Part shown: one piece after another, positions 47,533 to 56,282 of the stretch
Layout: every line of letters begins with the position of its first letter
Position numbering within the stretch: the stretch's first letter is position 1
Source of the DNA: Actinomadura fibrosa
GTDB lineage: Bacteria; Actinomycetota; Actinomycetes; Streptosporangiales; Streptosporangiaceae
Direction of reading: 5' to 3'
Assembly: GCF_900659615.1 (NCBI RefSeq)
Contig: NZ_CAACUY010000032.1
Span: 1-62,748, forward strand
Length of the DNA: 62,748 bases
Position numbers and translations under genes: made by a program
Notes under the pieces: generated by a model
Told to the model about the DNA's origin: nothing
The model's database searches: none
The model's input: only the letters and a program-made list of their open reading frames with translations

Positions 47533-47557
47533 CGAATAGGTGGGTTCCACTTATTCG
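47533..47557. promoter_or_regulatory. Long palindrome before the SnoaL-like gene
   Basis: Arms CGAATAGGTGG and CCACTTATTCG (one mismatch in eleven) around three bases, ending just before the GAGGAGG ribosome site. It could be an operator or a hairpin that hides the ribosome site. Confidence 0.55.
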
Positions 47558-47568
47558 AGGAGGACGGG

Positions 47569-47940
47569 ATGCAGCAAGACGTGCGCGCGGTGTTCGACGG
47601 GGTCTCGGAGGCGTGGCGGGCCGGTGACGTGGACGAGTTCGCCGCCGCTTACAGCGAGGACGCGACGGCGACCCTGCCCGGGTTTCACCTGCGTGGCAGG
47701 GAGAACATCCGGGCGGCCATGGCGGACGCCTTCGCCGGGCCGCTGAAGGGGACGCGGCGGGTCCACGAGGTGCAGAGCACCCGCCATCTGGACGACGACA
47801 CGGTCATCGCGATCACCCGGAGCGGGACGGCGCGCGCCGATGAGGAGCAGCCGGAGACCTGGTCGATGGTCACGTGGGTGCTGCGGCGGTCCGCCGGGCG
47901 GTGGCAGGTGGAGGCGTATCACGACTGTCCGGCCGCCTGA
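47569..47940 (+). CDS. SgcJ/EcaC-type SnoaL-like protein
   Basis: A 123-residue NTF2-fold protein (VFDGVSEAWRAGDVDEFAAAY, then ENIRAAMADAF and VTWVLRRSAGRWQVEAYHDCPAA). Members bind small hydrophobic molecules or act as isomerases and oxygenases. Start ATG lies behind GAGGAGG. It is 63 bases behind the ECF42 gene and separated from it by a 25-bp palindrome. Confidence 0.85.
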   Translation: MQQDVRAVFDGVSEAWRAGDVDEFAAAYSEDATATLPGFHLRGRENIRAAMADAFAGPLKGTRRVHEVQSTRHLDDDTVIAITRSGTARADEEQPETWSMVTWVLRRSAGRWQVEAYHDCPAA

Positions 47941-48015
47941 CCGTACGAATGCTGTGTCGTCCGGGCGGGGTTCCGGCTGAGACGGTCGTGACCTGCTCAT
48001 TCCGAAGGGGAAGCG

Positions 48016-48714
48016 ATGAAGATAGAGGGCGGTACGGCGTTCGTCACGGGCGCCAACCGGGGGCTGGGGCGTCGATTCGCCGAGCAGCTCGTGGCGCGAG
48101 GGGCGACCGTCTACGGCGGTGTCCGCAATGTGGCCTCGCTGGACGTGCCGGGCGTGATCCCGGTGAGGATCGACGTGACGGACGCGGAGTCGGTGCTCGC
48201 GGCGGCGAACGCCGTCCCGGAGGTGTCGCTGCTGATCAACAATGCGGGTTCCTACACCGGGGCGTCGGTGTCGGACGGGTCGCTGGACGACATCCGGCTG
48301 GAGATGGAGACCCACTACTTCGGCACGCTGGCGGTGAGCCGGGCGTTCGCACCGCGGCTCGCAGCCGGCGGGGGCGGCGCGATCCTCAACGTCCTGTCGG
48401 TGCTGTCGTGGCTGACCTTTCCCGGCTATAGCGGGTACGCCGCCGCGAAGGCGGCGCAGTGGTCGCTGACCAACGCCTTGAGGCTCGAACTCGCGGCGCA
48501 GGGCACGCAGGTCACCGGGTTGCACGTCGGCTACCTGGACACCGACATGGTCGCGTTCGTCGATGCCCCCAAGAGCGACCCGGCCGTGATCGCGGCGCTG
48601 GCGCTCGACGCTCTTGAGCGGGGGTCCCTGGAGATCCTCGCCGACCAGGACGCGCAGCGGGCCCAGGCCGATCTGGCGGGAGGTGTCGCGAAGCTGTATC
48701 CGGTCACCGCTTGA
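48016..48714 (+). CDS. SDR-family oxidoreductase
   Basis: A 232-residue classical SDR with TGANRGLG (residues 11-18), the NNAG strand and YAAAK with the catalytic Tyr and Lys. A Ser (VLSVLSW) precedes them. The substrate is unknown. The ATG has AAGGGGAAG upstream. It stands alone between the SnoaL-like gene and a convergent reductase. Confidence 0.9.
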   Translation: MKIEGGTAFVTGANRGLGRRFAEQLVARGATVYGGVRNVASLDVPGVIPVRIDVTDAESVLAAANAVPEVSLLINNAGSYTGASVSDGSLDDIRLEMETHYFGTLAVSRAFAPRLAAGGGGAILNVLSVLSWLTFPGYSGYAAAKAAQWSLTNALRLELAAQGTQVTGLHVGYLDTDMVAFVDAPKSDPAVIAALALDALERGSLEILADQDAQRAQADLAGGVAKLYPVTA

Positions 48715-48723
48715 GCGGTCCGT

Positions 48724-48758
48724 CCGCGCTGGCCGGTCCTCGGGGCCGTCCAGCGCGG
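48724..48758. terminator. Bidirectional hairpin between convergent genes
   Basis: A perfect 9-bp stem (48724-48732 with 48750-48758) around 17 nt, between the SDR and the DHFR-like gene. Confidence 0.65.
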
Positions 48759-48776
48759 AACCGGGCCGGCGAGGCG

Positions 48777-49325
48777 TTACCTGGCGTATCTGGTCAGGAC
48801 GGCGGCGCCGACCAGTTCGGCTGAGAGGCACTCCAGGTGCGTGGGCGGAGCGCTGGCGGGGAAGAGGCGCTCGCCGGTTCCGGTGACGGTGGGGAAGGTC
48901 AGGAGCCGGTACTCGTCGACGAGGTCCTCGGCCATCAGCGCGCGTACCACGCTGAGGCTGCCGGCGATGATCACATCGCGGTGCTCCCGCTTGACCGTTT
49001 CGGCGGGGCCGCCGTCGGTGAGCCGGGAGTTCGACCACGCCGAGGTGTCGGTGAGCGTGCGGGAGACGACCAGTTTGGGGACCGCGTTCATCCGTGCGGA
49101 GAACGGGTCGTCGCGGCCTGGCCACAGGCGGGAGAACAGGTCCCATGTCCGGCGTCCCAGCAGCATGACTCCGTTGTCCAGGGTGCCGCCGAGCTGGAAC
49201 TTGTCCCCGGTGACCGCTTCGGGGCCGTGCCGGAACGCCCAGCCGCCGTTCGGTGAGCCCGCTGAGCCGTCCGGGTCGGACACGATGCCGTCGAGGGTGA
49301 CGAACTGGATGACGATGACGCTCAC
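48777..49325 (-). CDS. Dihydrofolate reductase-family (RibD C-terminal-like) protein
   Basis: A 182-residue NADPH-binding reductase of the RibD-C fold. VIVIQFVTLDGIVSDPDG is the opening strand, LLGRRTWDLFS the DHFR-like helix, and DVIIAGSLSVVRALMAEDLVDEYRL the coenzyme site. Many such proteins exist with unknown substrates. True folate reduction is unlikely. The start is GTG with AAGGAA seven bases upstream. An 18-bp palindrome lies 24 bases in front of it. Confidence 0.88.
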   Translation of the reverse strand: MSVIVIQFVTLDGIVSDPDGSAGSPNGGWAFRHGPEAVTGDKFQLGGTLDNGVMLLGRRTWDLFSRLWPGRDDPFSARMNAVPKLVVSRTLTDTSAWSNSRLTDGGPAETVKREHRDVIIAGSLSVVRALMAEDLVDEYRLLTFPTVTGTGERLFPASAPPTHLECLSAELVGAAVLTRYAR

Positions 49326-49348
49326 GATGGTTCCTTCCGGTCGATGTT

Positions 49349-49366
49349 CGCCGGTACATACCGGCG
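49349..49366. promoter_or_regulatory. Palindrome upstream of the DHFR-like gene
   Basis: CGCCGGTA-CA-TACCGGCG, perfect 8-bp arms. This is a typical size for a dimeric repressor operator. Confidence 0.5.
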
Positions 49367-49397
49367 GCATCGGCGCGGCTCATCGCTTCTCGCGGGA

Positions 49398-50312
49398 TTA
49401 TCTCGAGGGAATCCGTTCGGGCAGGTCGAAGGCCGTGAAGACGTCGGGGTCGGCGAACACGACGTTGTGCGCCACCCGGCCGCCGGTGATCGTCAGGACC
49501 TGGATCGTGTGCAGCCGGTGGCCGCCGCCGGGGTCCGGTGCGTAGGCGGCGAGGGCGGGCTGCCGGTTGGCGGTGAGCGGCGTCATGGTCCAGCCGGTTC
49601 CGCGCAGCGCGAACACGCGGCGCAGGAACAGGCCGTAGTCGCCGCTGCCCCGGTACCAGAGCGGGACCGGCGGCATCTCCAGGACGGCGTCGTCGGTGAG
49701 CAGCCGTACCAGCGCGGGGACGTCGGCGGCCTCGAACGCCTGGACGTACCGGCCGACCACCGCGCGCACCTCGGGATCGTCCGGTTCGGCGACCTGGCTT
49801 GCGTCGTCCACCTGAGCGAGGGCGGCGCGGGCGCGTTGGAGGGCGCTGTTCACGGCCGGGACTGTGGTCTCCAGGTGGGCCGCGACCTCGGTGGCGCTGA
49901 ACTGGAGGACTTCGCGCAGGACGAGCACCGCGCGCTGCCGCGGAGGGAGGACCTGCATCGCCGCGACCAGCGCGAGCCGCACGTCGGTGGCGACGTCGAA
50001 GCGCGCGTCGGGGAACGGTTGCAGCCAGGGGACGTCGAGTGCGGGGACGAGGGGCGCCTCGGGGTCGGTGCTCGGCGCGCCCAGTCCGGAGGGCAGCGGA
50101 CGCCGCGCGCGCCCGTCCAGCGCGGTCAGGCACGCGTTGGTGGCGATCCGGTACAGCCAGGTCCGGACGGACGCGCGCGTGGCGTCGTACCGGTCGCGGG
50201 CCTTCCAGGCGCGCAGCATCGTTTCCTGGACGAGGTCCTCGGCCTCGTGGAACGAGCCCAGCATCCGGTAGCAGTACGCCACCAGTTCGCCGCGGTAGGG
50301 CTCGAAGTCCAC
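49398..50312 (-). CDS. ECF sigma factor with C-terminal SnoaL-like domain
   Basis: A 304-residue sigma-70 family protein of the TIGR02960 type. Regions 2 and 4 (RMLGSFHEAEDLVQETMLRAW; LQFSATEVAAHLETTVPAVNSALQRAR) are followed by a SnoaL/NTF2-like domain (YVQAFEAADVPALVRLLTDD). The extra domain usually tunes activity in place of an anti-sigma factor. GTG starts two bases after the PrsW stop, so it is translated together with that protease. No separate anti-sigma gene is present. Confidence 0.9.
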   Translation of the reverse strand: MDFEPYRGELVAYCYRMLGSFHEAEDLVQETMLRAWKARDRYDATRASVRTWLYRIATNACLTALDGRARRPLPSGLGAPSTDPEAPLVPALDVPWLQPFPDARFDVATDVRLALVAAMQVLPPRQRAVLVLREVLQFSATEVAAHLETTVPAVNSALQRARAALAQVDDASQVAEPDDPEVRAVVGRYVQAFEAADVPALVRLLTDDAVLEMPPVPLWYRGSGDYGLFLRRVFALRGTGWTMTPLTANRQPALAAYAPDPGGGHRLHTIQVLTITGGRVAHNVVFADPDVFTAFDLPERIPSR

Positions 50313-50314
50313 GG

Positions 50315-51220
50315 TTACGGGCCGGTGTAGGGCTGTCGGGGGCCGTAACGCGAGCGTTCGGCCATGGAGCGCATCCACAGCAGCGCGATCGTGGAGATGA
50401 CGAGGAGACCGGCCCAGTTCAGCAGGGTGATCAGGTGGTCCTGGGCGTCGGTGGCGCGGGGGAGGTAGCCGAGTTCGAGGAGGCGGTACTGCCAGGCCGT
50501 CCCGGTCAGGTAGAGGGTGGCGGCGATGGCGATCGTGTGCATGGAGTCCCAGAGCCCGTGGAGCACGGACACGCTGAGGTAGGTGAGGACGACCCCGCCC
50601 GTGACGCGCCACCGCGCCCGGGACGCGGCGAAGAGCGCGCCGCCGGTGATCGCCGTCCACAGGCCGTGGCCGAGCGGCGTGAGCAGGCCGCGCAGGATCT
50701 CCGTCTCCAGCAGCGAGCGGACGCTGATGCCGTGGACGGTGAACATCGCGTTGAAGGCGTAGCCCGCGGACTCCAGCGCGGCGAACCCGAAGCCGACGGC
50801 GGCGCCGAGGACGAGTCCGTCGCGCAGCGTCCGCACCTGGAGCCGCCGGGCGACGAACGCGAGCGCGAGGAGCTTGACCAGCTCCTCGATGAGGCCGACG
50901 CCGAAGTACATCCACATCGACGGGGCCAGGAAGTAGCGCTCCAGCAGCGAGGCGCCGAGGACGCCGAGGACGCCGCCGACCACGAACGCGTTGAACAGCA
51001 GCGGGACGGTGACCTCGCCCGCCCTGCCGTGCTCGTACGCCCACACGACGAACGTCACGGGGACGAGGAAGCTGCCGAGCAGCACGATCGTCGGCAGCAG
51101 GTTCGCGTTGGCGGTGATGACGGTGACCAGCACCGTCGCGGTCCAGAGGACCAGCCCGGTCCACAGCACGCGGAGCCAGTGCCGCGGCGGTCGAACCGGC
51201 CGGGCCGTCGGTAGCGCCAT
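50315..51220 (-). CDS. PrsW-family intramembrane metalloprotease
   Basis: A 301-residue polytopic membrane protein with about eight helices. The glutamate motif is GLIEELVKLL. FAALESAGYAFNA and LLTPLGHGLW/VSVLHGLWDS supply further family motifs with His. Bacillus PrsW cuts an anti-sigma factor to release SigW. Here the gene is directly coupled to an ECF sigma gene, suggesting regulated proteolysis of an unknown anchor. The ATG is the first gene of the pair. Confidence 0.9.
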   Translation of the reverse strand: MALPTARPVRPPRHWLRVLWTGLVLWTATVLVTVITANANLLPTIVLLGSFLVPVTFVVWAYEHGRAGEVTVPLLFNAFVVGGVLGVLGASLLERYFLAPSMWMYFGVGLIEELVKLLALAFVARRLQVRTLRDGLVLGAAVGFGFAALESAGYAFNAMFTVHGISVRSLLETEILRGLLTPLGHGLWTAITGGALFAASRARWRVTGGVVLTYLSVSVLHGLWDSMHTIAIAATLYLTGTAWQYRLLELGYLPRATDAQDHLITLLNWAGLLVISTIALLWMRSMAERSRYGPRQPYTGP

Positions 51221-51307
51221 ACCCGCACCTCCCGCCCGTTGGCTACCCCGGGCGCCACCGCCCGAACCGGCTCCTCTCCGGTGATCCTCTCGCCGTTCCG
51301 CCGGGCG

Positions 51308-52291
51308 TCAGGAGGCGGTGGAGCGGAACGTCCGCCGGTAGGCGGACGGTGAGGTCCGCATCGCGCGGCCGAAGTGGTGCCGGAAGGTGCCCGGGTTCTC
51401 GAAGCCGACGGCCGCGCCGATCTCCTCGACCGGCATCGTGCCGTCCTCCAGCAGCGGCAGCGACGCCATGATCCGCTGGGCGACGACCCAGCGGAGCGGG
51501 CTCGTGCCGGTCTGCCGCTTGAAGTGGCGGATGAACGTGCGGGGCGCGAGGCACGCCTCCCGCGCCAGGCGCGCCACGCTGATCGGCTCGGTGAGGTGGG
51601 CGAGCGCCCAGGCCATGCTGCGCGCGATCGCGTCGTCCCCGCCGGTGCCGGTGCCCACGGCGGCCTCGACGAACTGGGCCTGGCCGCCCTCGCGGTGCGG
51701 CGGGACGACGAGGCGCCGGGCCACGGCGTTGGCGATCCGGGCGCCGTGGTCCTTGCGGACGAGGTGCAGGCACATGTCGAGCCCCGCGGCGCTTCCGGCG
51801 CCGGTGAGCACGTCGTCGCCGTCCACGTACAGGACGTCCGGGGTCACGCGGACGCGGGGGTAGCGCCGCCGCAGCAGGTCCGCGTGCTGCCAGTGCGTGG
51901 TGGCCGCGCGCCCGTCCAGCAGGCCGGCGGCGGCGAGCGCGAACGCCCCCGAGCAGATGGACGCGATCCGGGCGCCGCGGGCGTGGGCCTCGCGGAGCGC
52001 GGCGACGACCTCGGCCGGCGGCTCGCCGCGCACGTCCGGGACGGCGACGACCATCACGGTGTCGGCGGACGCGAACGCGCGGAGGTCGTGCTCGGCGGTC
52101 AGGGTGAAGCCGCCGACGGCGCGCATCGGGCCGCGTTCGAGGGAGCAGACGCGCAGGTCGTACCAGGGGACGTCGAGGTCGGGGCGCGGCAGCCCGAACA
52201 CCTCGACGACGGAGCCGAGCTCGAACGGCGCCATGCCGTCGAAGGCCACCACGGAGACGGTGTGGCGGCGGCCCGGGGGAGCGACCTGCAT
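51308..52291 (-). CDS. GlxA-type regulator: DJ-1/PfpI domain plus AraC HTH
   Basis: A 327-residue regulator. The first 180 residues form a DJ-1/PfpI-like fold with the nucleophile-elbow Cys in ASICSGAF. The C-terminal AraC domain has LAREACLAPRTFIRHFKRQTGTSPLRWV and a second HTH GAAVGFENPGTFRHHF. It is divergent from a rhodanese-like gene 97 bases away, which it likely controls. Confidence 0.92.
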   Translation of the reverse strand: MQVAPPGRRHTVSVVAFDGMAPFELGSVVEVFGLPRPDLDVPWYDLRVCSLERGPMRAVGGFTLTAEHDLRAFASADTVMVVAVPDVRGEPPAEVVAALREAHARGARIASICSGAFALAAAGLLDGRAATTHWQHADLLRRRYPRVRVTPDVLYVDGDDVLTGAGSAAGLDMCLHLVRKDHGARIANAVARRLVVPPHREGGQAQFVEAAVGTGTGGDDAIARSMAWALAHLTEPISVARLAREACLAPRTFIRHFKRQTGTSPLRWVVAQRIMASLPLLEDGTMPVEEIGAAVGFENPGTFRHHFGRAMRTSPSAYRRTFRSTAS

Positions 52292-52388
52292 GGCGCGATC
52301 TTAATGGTGGACGGCGTTCCTGCCACTGTCGCTCCGGTCTGGCCAGGCCGGAACATCGTGGTGTCCGCATGGCCAGAAGGAGCAGACC

Positions 52389-52859
52389 ATGACTTCCGTG
52401 TCCCCCGTCACATCCGTCCCGGCCGCCGCCCCGGACGAGGCGGTCCGGCATTTCGCGTCCCGGCTCGCGTTCGAGACGGACGTGTCCGATGTCGCCGAGC
52501 ACCTGGCGTCCGGTGCGGGCGGTGTCGTGGTCGTCGACTCCAGGAGCGCCGAGAGCTGGGCACAGGGCCATGTGGCGGGCGCCGTCCATCTGCCCACCGC
52601 CGAGATCGCCGAGCGCGCCGCGGACCTGGTCCCGCCCGGCGCGACGGTGGTCGTCTACTGCTGGGGGCCGGGCTGCAACGGCGCGACGAGGGCGGCGCTG
52701 GAGTTCGCGCGGCTCGGCCGCCGGGTCAAGGAGATGATCGGCGGCTTCGAGTACTGGGCGCGGGAGGGCCTCCCGGTCGAGACGGGCGACGGCGCCGTCG
52801 CGCGGCGCTCCCCCGACCCCCTGACGGCACCGGTCGGCGGCGTGTCCTGTGCCTGCTGA
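52389..52859 (+). CDS. Rhodanese-like sulfurtransferase domain protein
   Basis: A 156-residue protein with one rhodanese domain (residues about 30-140). The catalytic loop is CWGPGCNGATR with active Cys91, preceded by VVVVDSRSAESWAQGHVAGAVHLP. It probably transfers sulfane sulfur or detoxifies cyanide or sulfide. The C-terminus ends in SCAC, an unusual cysteine pair that might accept sulfur. It is opposite a GlxA-type regulator. Confidence 0.9.
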   Translation: MTSVSPVTSVPAAAPDEAVRHFASRLAFETDVSDVAEHLASGAGGVVVVDSRSAESWAQGHVAGAVHLPTAEIAERAADLVPPGATVVVYCWGPGCNGATRAALEFARLGRRVKEMIGGFEYWAREGLPVETGDGAVARRSPDPLTAPVGGVSCAC

Positions 52860-53075
52860 CCCGCCGTTTCGACGGTCATAGGAGGGGGCGGGGAGACGGC
52901 CGGGGAGGCGGATGCCGAGTGATCCGCCCGGGACGGGGCATAAGGAGGTACCCCGACGACGTTAGACTGAACAAATCACTCTTCGGCGCCCCAATGGCGC
53001 CAGGCTCGTCCTTGCAGCCCACCGATCCTCATCGTGGTGCCTCCCGAGACGTGCCCCCCTCTCGGAAGGTACTGC

Positions 53076-54692
53076 GTGACCACAGCTGCTGCTGCTCAGA
53101 ACCCGACCGCCGACATGCCCGCCACCGTGGGCGAGGAGCGGGTTCCCACCTTCGCCGAGCTCGGCCTCCCGCCGGCGCTGGTGTCCGCCCTGGCCCGCCA
53201 GGGCATCGAGGCGCCGTTCCCGATCCAGGCCGCCGCGATCCCCGACATCATGGAGGGCCGCGACGTCCTCGGCCGCGGCAAGACCGGCTCCGGCAAGACC
53301 CTGGCCTTCGGCCTGCCGCTGCTCGCCCGCCTCGCCGGCCGCAAGGCCGCGCCGAAGCGCCCGCTGGCGCTGATCCTCGTGCCGACCCGCGAGCTCGCCC
53401 AGCAGGTCCAGACCAACCTGGAGCCGCTCGGCCGCGGCCTCGGGCTGCACTTCAAGACCGTCATCGGGCAGACCTCGATGTTCAAGCAGATCGACGCGCT
53501 GCGCCGCGGCGTCGAGATCCTGGTCGCCACGCCCGGCCGCCTCAAGGACCTCATGCGGCAGGGCGCCTGCGACCTGTCCGACATCGAGATCGCGGTGCTG
53601 GACGAGGCCGACCACATGGCCGACATGGGCTTCCTGCCCGACGTCACCGACATCCTCGACCAGGCGAAGCCCGGCGGGCAGCGGCTGCTGTTCTCCGCGA
53701 CCCTGGACAAGGACGTCGACGTCCTGGTGAAGCGGTACCTGGACGACCCGGTGACGCACGCCATCGGCCCGGTGGACGAGTCCGTCGACACGATGGAGCA
53801 CCACCTCCTCCTGGTGGCGCCGAGGGAGAAGAGCGCCATCACCGCGGAGATCGCCAACCGCGAGGGCCGGACGATCCTGTTCGCCCGCACCAAGCACGGC
53901 GTCGACCGGCTGGCCCAGCAGCTCGTCGACGTCGGCGTGCGCGCGGCGGGCCTGCACGGCGGCAAGAGCCAGGGGCTGCGCACCCGCACGCTCGCCGAGT
54001 TCCGCGAGGGCTCGATCAGCGTGCTGGTCGCCACGGACGTCGCCGCGCGCGGCATCCACGTCGACGACGTCAGCCTCGTCATGCACGTCGACCCGCCGGC
54101 CGACCACAAGGACTACATGCACCGCGCCGGGCGGACGGCGCGCGCCGGCGAGCGCGGCACCGTCGTCACGCTCGTGCTGCCGCACCAGGTGCGCTCCACG
54201 TCCGCCATGACGCGCCGGGCCGGCATCAACGCGCCCCGCGTCAAGGTGGCCACCGGGGACGCCGAGCTGATCAAGCTGACCGGCGCCCGGACCCCGTCCG
54301 GCATCCCGATCGAGGGGCCGATCATCCCCGAGCGCCCGCGCCGCGGCGAAGGCGGCCGGGGACGGCAGGGCGGGCGCCGCGGCGGCGGCCGCGGGTTCAA
54401 CGGCGGCGGGCGCGGTCCGCGCTCGTTCGACCGCGGCCAGGACGGCGGCCAGCGCCGCGAAGGCGGCTACTCGGAGGGCCGCGGCTACTCCGAGGGCCGC
54501 GGTGACGGCGGGTACCGCGACCGGCGCGAGGGCGGCTACGGCGAGCACCGCGGGTCGTATGCGGGCGGCGACCGGCGCGGCGGCGGCCCCCGGACGGGCG
54601 GCGGCCAGCACGGCAACCGCCGCGGCGGCTCGTACGGAGGCGGCGGCCAGCGCCGCGAGGGCGGCGACCGCAGGGCGGCCCGCTACAACTGA
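53076..54692 (+). CDS. DEAD-box RNA helicase with Arg/Gly-rich tail
   Basis: A 538-residue ATP-dependent RNA helicase. It has the Q motif (PFPIQAAAIP), motif I GKTGSGKT, PTRELAQQV, TPGRL, motif II DEAD, SAT, and motif VI HRAGRTARAGE. The last 120 residues are an RGG/GGY-rich RNA-binding tail like those of cold-induced helicases. The GTG start has GGAAGG six bases upstream. A hairpin (53044-53049 with 53060-53065) overlaps that site. A perfect terminator follows the gene. Confidence 0.95.
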   Translation: MTTAAAAQNPTADMPATVGEERVPTFAELGLPPALVSALARQGIEAPFPIQAAAIPDIMEGRDVLGRGKTGSGKTLAFGLPLLARLAGRKAAPKRPLALILVPTRELAQQVQTNLEPLGRGLGLHFKTVIGQTSMFKQIDALRRGVEILVATPGRLKDLMRQGACDLSDIEIAVLDEADHMADMGFLPDVTDILDQAKPGGQRLLFSATLDKDVDVLVKRYLDDPVTHAIGPVDESVDTMEHHLLLVAPREKSAITAEIANREGRTILFARTKHGVDRLAQQLVDVGVRAAGLHGGKSQGLRTRTLAEFREGSISVLVATDVAARGIHVDDVSLVMHVDPPADHKDYMHRAGRTARAGERGTVVTLVLPHQVRSTSAMTRRAGINAPRVKVATGDAELIKLTGARTPSGIPIEGPIIPERPRRGEGGRGRQGGRRGGGRGFNGGGRGPRSFDRGQDGGQRREGGYSEGRGYSEGRGDGGYRDRREGGYGEHRGSYAGGDRRGGGPRTGGGQHGNRRGGSYGGGGQRREGGDRRAARYN

Positions 54693-54704
54693 CGCGCGAT
54701 GTGA

Positions 54705-54740
54705 GGAGCCCCCGTCCCGGTGATCCGGGACGGGGGCTCC
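54705..54740. terminator. Bidirectional terminator behind the helicase gene
   Basis: A perfect 16-bp stem (54705-54720 with 54725-54740) with a TGAT loop between convergent genes. Confidence 0.88.
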
Positions 54741-54757
54741 CGCGCGTTCGGGACGCG

Positions 54758-55570
54758 TTAGCCGGCTTCCTCGCGGAGTTTGTCCTCGCCCTCGCGGAGT
54801 TTGTCCTCGCGGAGCTTGTCCTGGAGGATCTGGAGCCCTTCCAGGCCGTCCACGGACAGGGCGGCCAGCTCGTCCAGGGACATGAGCGGGCTGCTGCGCA
54901 GCGGCGGCTGCCAGCCGTTCTCCTCGTCGTGGCTGCGCAGGATCTTCGCGGGCACGCCGCCGATGACCGAATGGTCGGGGAACTCCCCGCGGACGACGGC
55001 GCCGCCCGCGACCGCGACGTTCCGGCCGAGCCGGGTGCCGGGCAGGATGATCGCGCCGGTGCCGATCCAGCAGCCGTCCCCGATCACGACCGGGTTGTTC
55101 TCCGGCCACTGCCGCCCGATCGGCGTGTCGAGGTCGCCGTAGGTGTGGTTCTGGTCGGTGATGTAGACGTTCGGACCGGTGAAGACGTCGTCGCCGATCT
55201 CGATGGACTGGTGGCCGACGATGTGCGTGCCGCGGCCGAGCGAGCAGCTCGCGCCGATCTTGACGATCACGTCCGGGCCGAGGTCGAGGCCGGGGACGAA
55301 CCCGGCGGAGATGGTGACGTGCGTCCCGACGAGCGTGTGGTCGCCGATCGAGATCCACGGCTCGCCGTAGATCGCGCCCACGGGGAAGCCGATGCAGGCG
55401 CCCTCGCCCAGGTGGGCGAACTTCCGGCGGCCCGGCGTGTGCGGCGTGATCTCGCCGTGGCGCTGGATCCACTCCCAGGCCCGGTGCACGGCCGTGTGCA
55501 CGCCCTGGCGTGCCCGTTCCTTGGCCCGGACGGCCAGCAGGTGCCGGAGGGGGTGGGGTCGCGGCGACAT
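54758..55570 (-). CDS. Hexapeptide-repeat acyltransferase
   Basis: A 270-residue left-handed beta-helix acetyl- or acyltransferase. The imperfect hexapeptide repeats run from about 65 to 200 (IGDHTLVGTHVTISAG; VVIGDGCWIGTGAIILPG). The catalytic His is likely in TDQNHTYGD. A charged tail repeats DKLRE three times. The acceptor may be a cell-surface sugar. The ATG at 55570 (MSPRPHPLRHLL) is chosen over the upstream GTG at 55600. Confidence 0.88.
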   Translation of the reverse strand: MSPRPHPLRHLLAVRAKERARQGVHTAVHRAWEWIQRHGEITPHTPGRRKFAHLGEGACIGFPVGAIYGEPWISIGDHTLVGTHVTISAGFVPGLDLGPDVIVKIGASCSLGRGTHIVGHQSIEIGDDVFTGPNVYITDQNHTYGDLDTPIGRQWPENNPVVIGDGCWIGTGAIILPGTRLGRNVAVAGGAVVRGEFPDHSVIGGVPAKILRSHDEENGWQPPLRSSPLMSLDELAALSVDGLEGLQILQDKLREDKLREGEDKLREEAG

Positions 55571-55618
55571 GGCGTTCACCGTACCGGGTGGTAGCACCAC
55601 CCGGTACGGCAGGCACGG

Positions 55619-55648
55619 CGGAGGGCCCGGCCTCGGCCGGGCCCTCCG
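55619..55648 (-). terminator. Terminator behind the 55658 gene
   Basis: A perfect 13-bp stem (55619-55631 with 55636-55648) with a CTCG tetraloop. Confidence 0.85.
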
Positions 55649-55657
55649 TTCGGTGCG

Positions 55658-56131
55658 TCAGCGTGGGGAGCGCGCCTGCTCGCCGGAGCCGGACACGGTC
55701 ATCGAGTCGGCGGACGTGGCCGCCTCGTCCCGCTCCGGCCCGCCGGCCAGGTCGCGCGCGGCGCCGCGCCGCGTCAGCACGACGCCGGCGAGGCCGAGCG
55801 CCGCCACCGATCCGACCATCGCCATCATCGGAGCGCGCCGCGCCCGTGCGGGCTTCGACGGTTCGACCCGATGGGCGACGTCGCTCAGGAACGTGCTCAC
55901 CTTCGGGGCGAGCCCGCTCTCCACGTACCGCGCCGCCCGCCGGAGCCGGGGCGCACCCCAGCCGCGGGCGTCCCGGACGCGCCGTTGCGCGACCGGCCGG
56001 ATCCGCTCCGTCGCCGTGGAGGCCTGCCGCCGGCACGCTTCGGCGCCGTGGCGGGCCGCCTCCTGGGCGCGGCCGAGCCGCGTCAGGACTTCTTCGCGCG
56101 GCTTCCGGCGGATACTGATCATTAGGGACAC
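55658..56131 (-). CDS. Hypothetical membrane-anchored protein
   Basis: A 157-residue basic protein with long amphipathic helices rich in Arg, Ala and Glu and one membrane helix (about 104-122, APMMAMVGSVAALGLAGVVL). The build resembles small actinobacterial envelope proteins such as DUF3618-type ones, but I cannot name it. The GTG at 56131 has GGGAGG five bases upstream, which decides the start over the ATG nine bases later. It is divergent from the cyclophilin gene. Confidence 0.7.
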   Translation of the reverse strand: MSLMISIRRKPREEVLTRLGRAQEAARHGAEACRRQASTATERIRPVAQRRVRDARGWGAPRLRRAARYVESGLAPKVSTFLSDVAHRVEPSKPARARRAPMMAMVGSVAALGLAGVVLTRRGAARDLAGGPERDEAATSADSMTVSGSGEQARSPR

Positions 56132-56282
56132 GCTAACCTCCCTGTTTGCGAGGTCCTGTTCTGCACCCTTCCCCAAGTCCGCGGGGTAAACCCTGTTCCG
56201 GGGTCGCGCGGTCACCGAGCGTGAGGGTCAGGTGCTCGTCCGGGACCAGCCGAACACCCGTTCTCCTGAGGAGGGGGCCAGC

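Noticed and set aside
51374..54505. 1043-codon plus-strand frame, and the 1024-codon minus-strand frame at 52962-56036
   Set aside because: Shadows of the GlxA-type regulator, rhodanese, helicase and acyltransferase genes.
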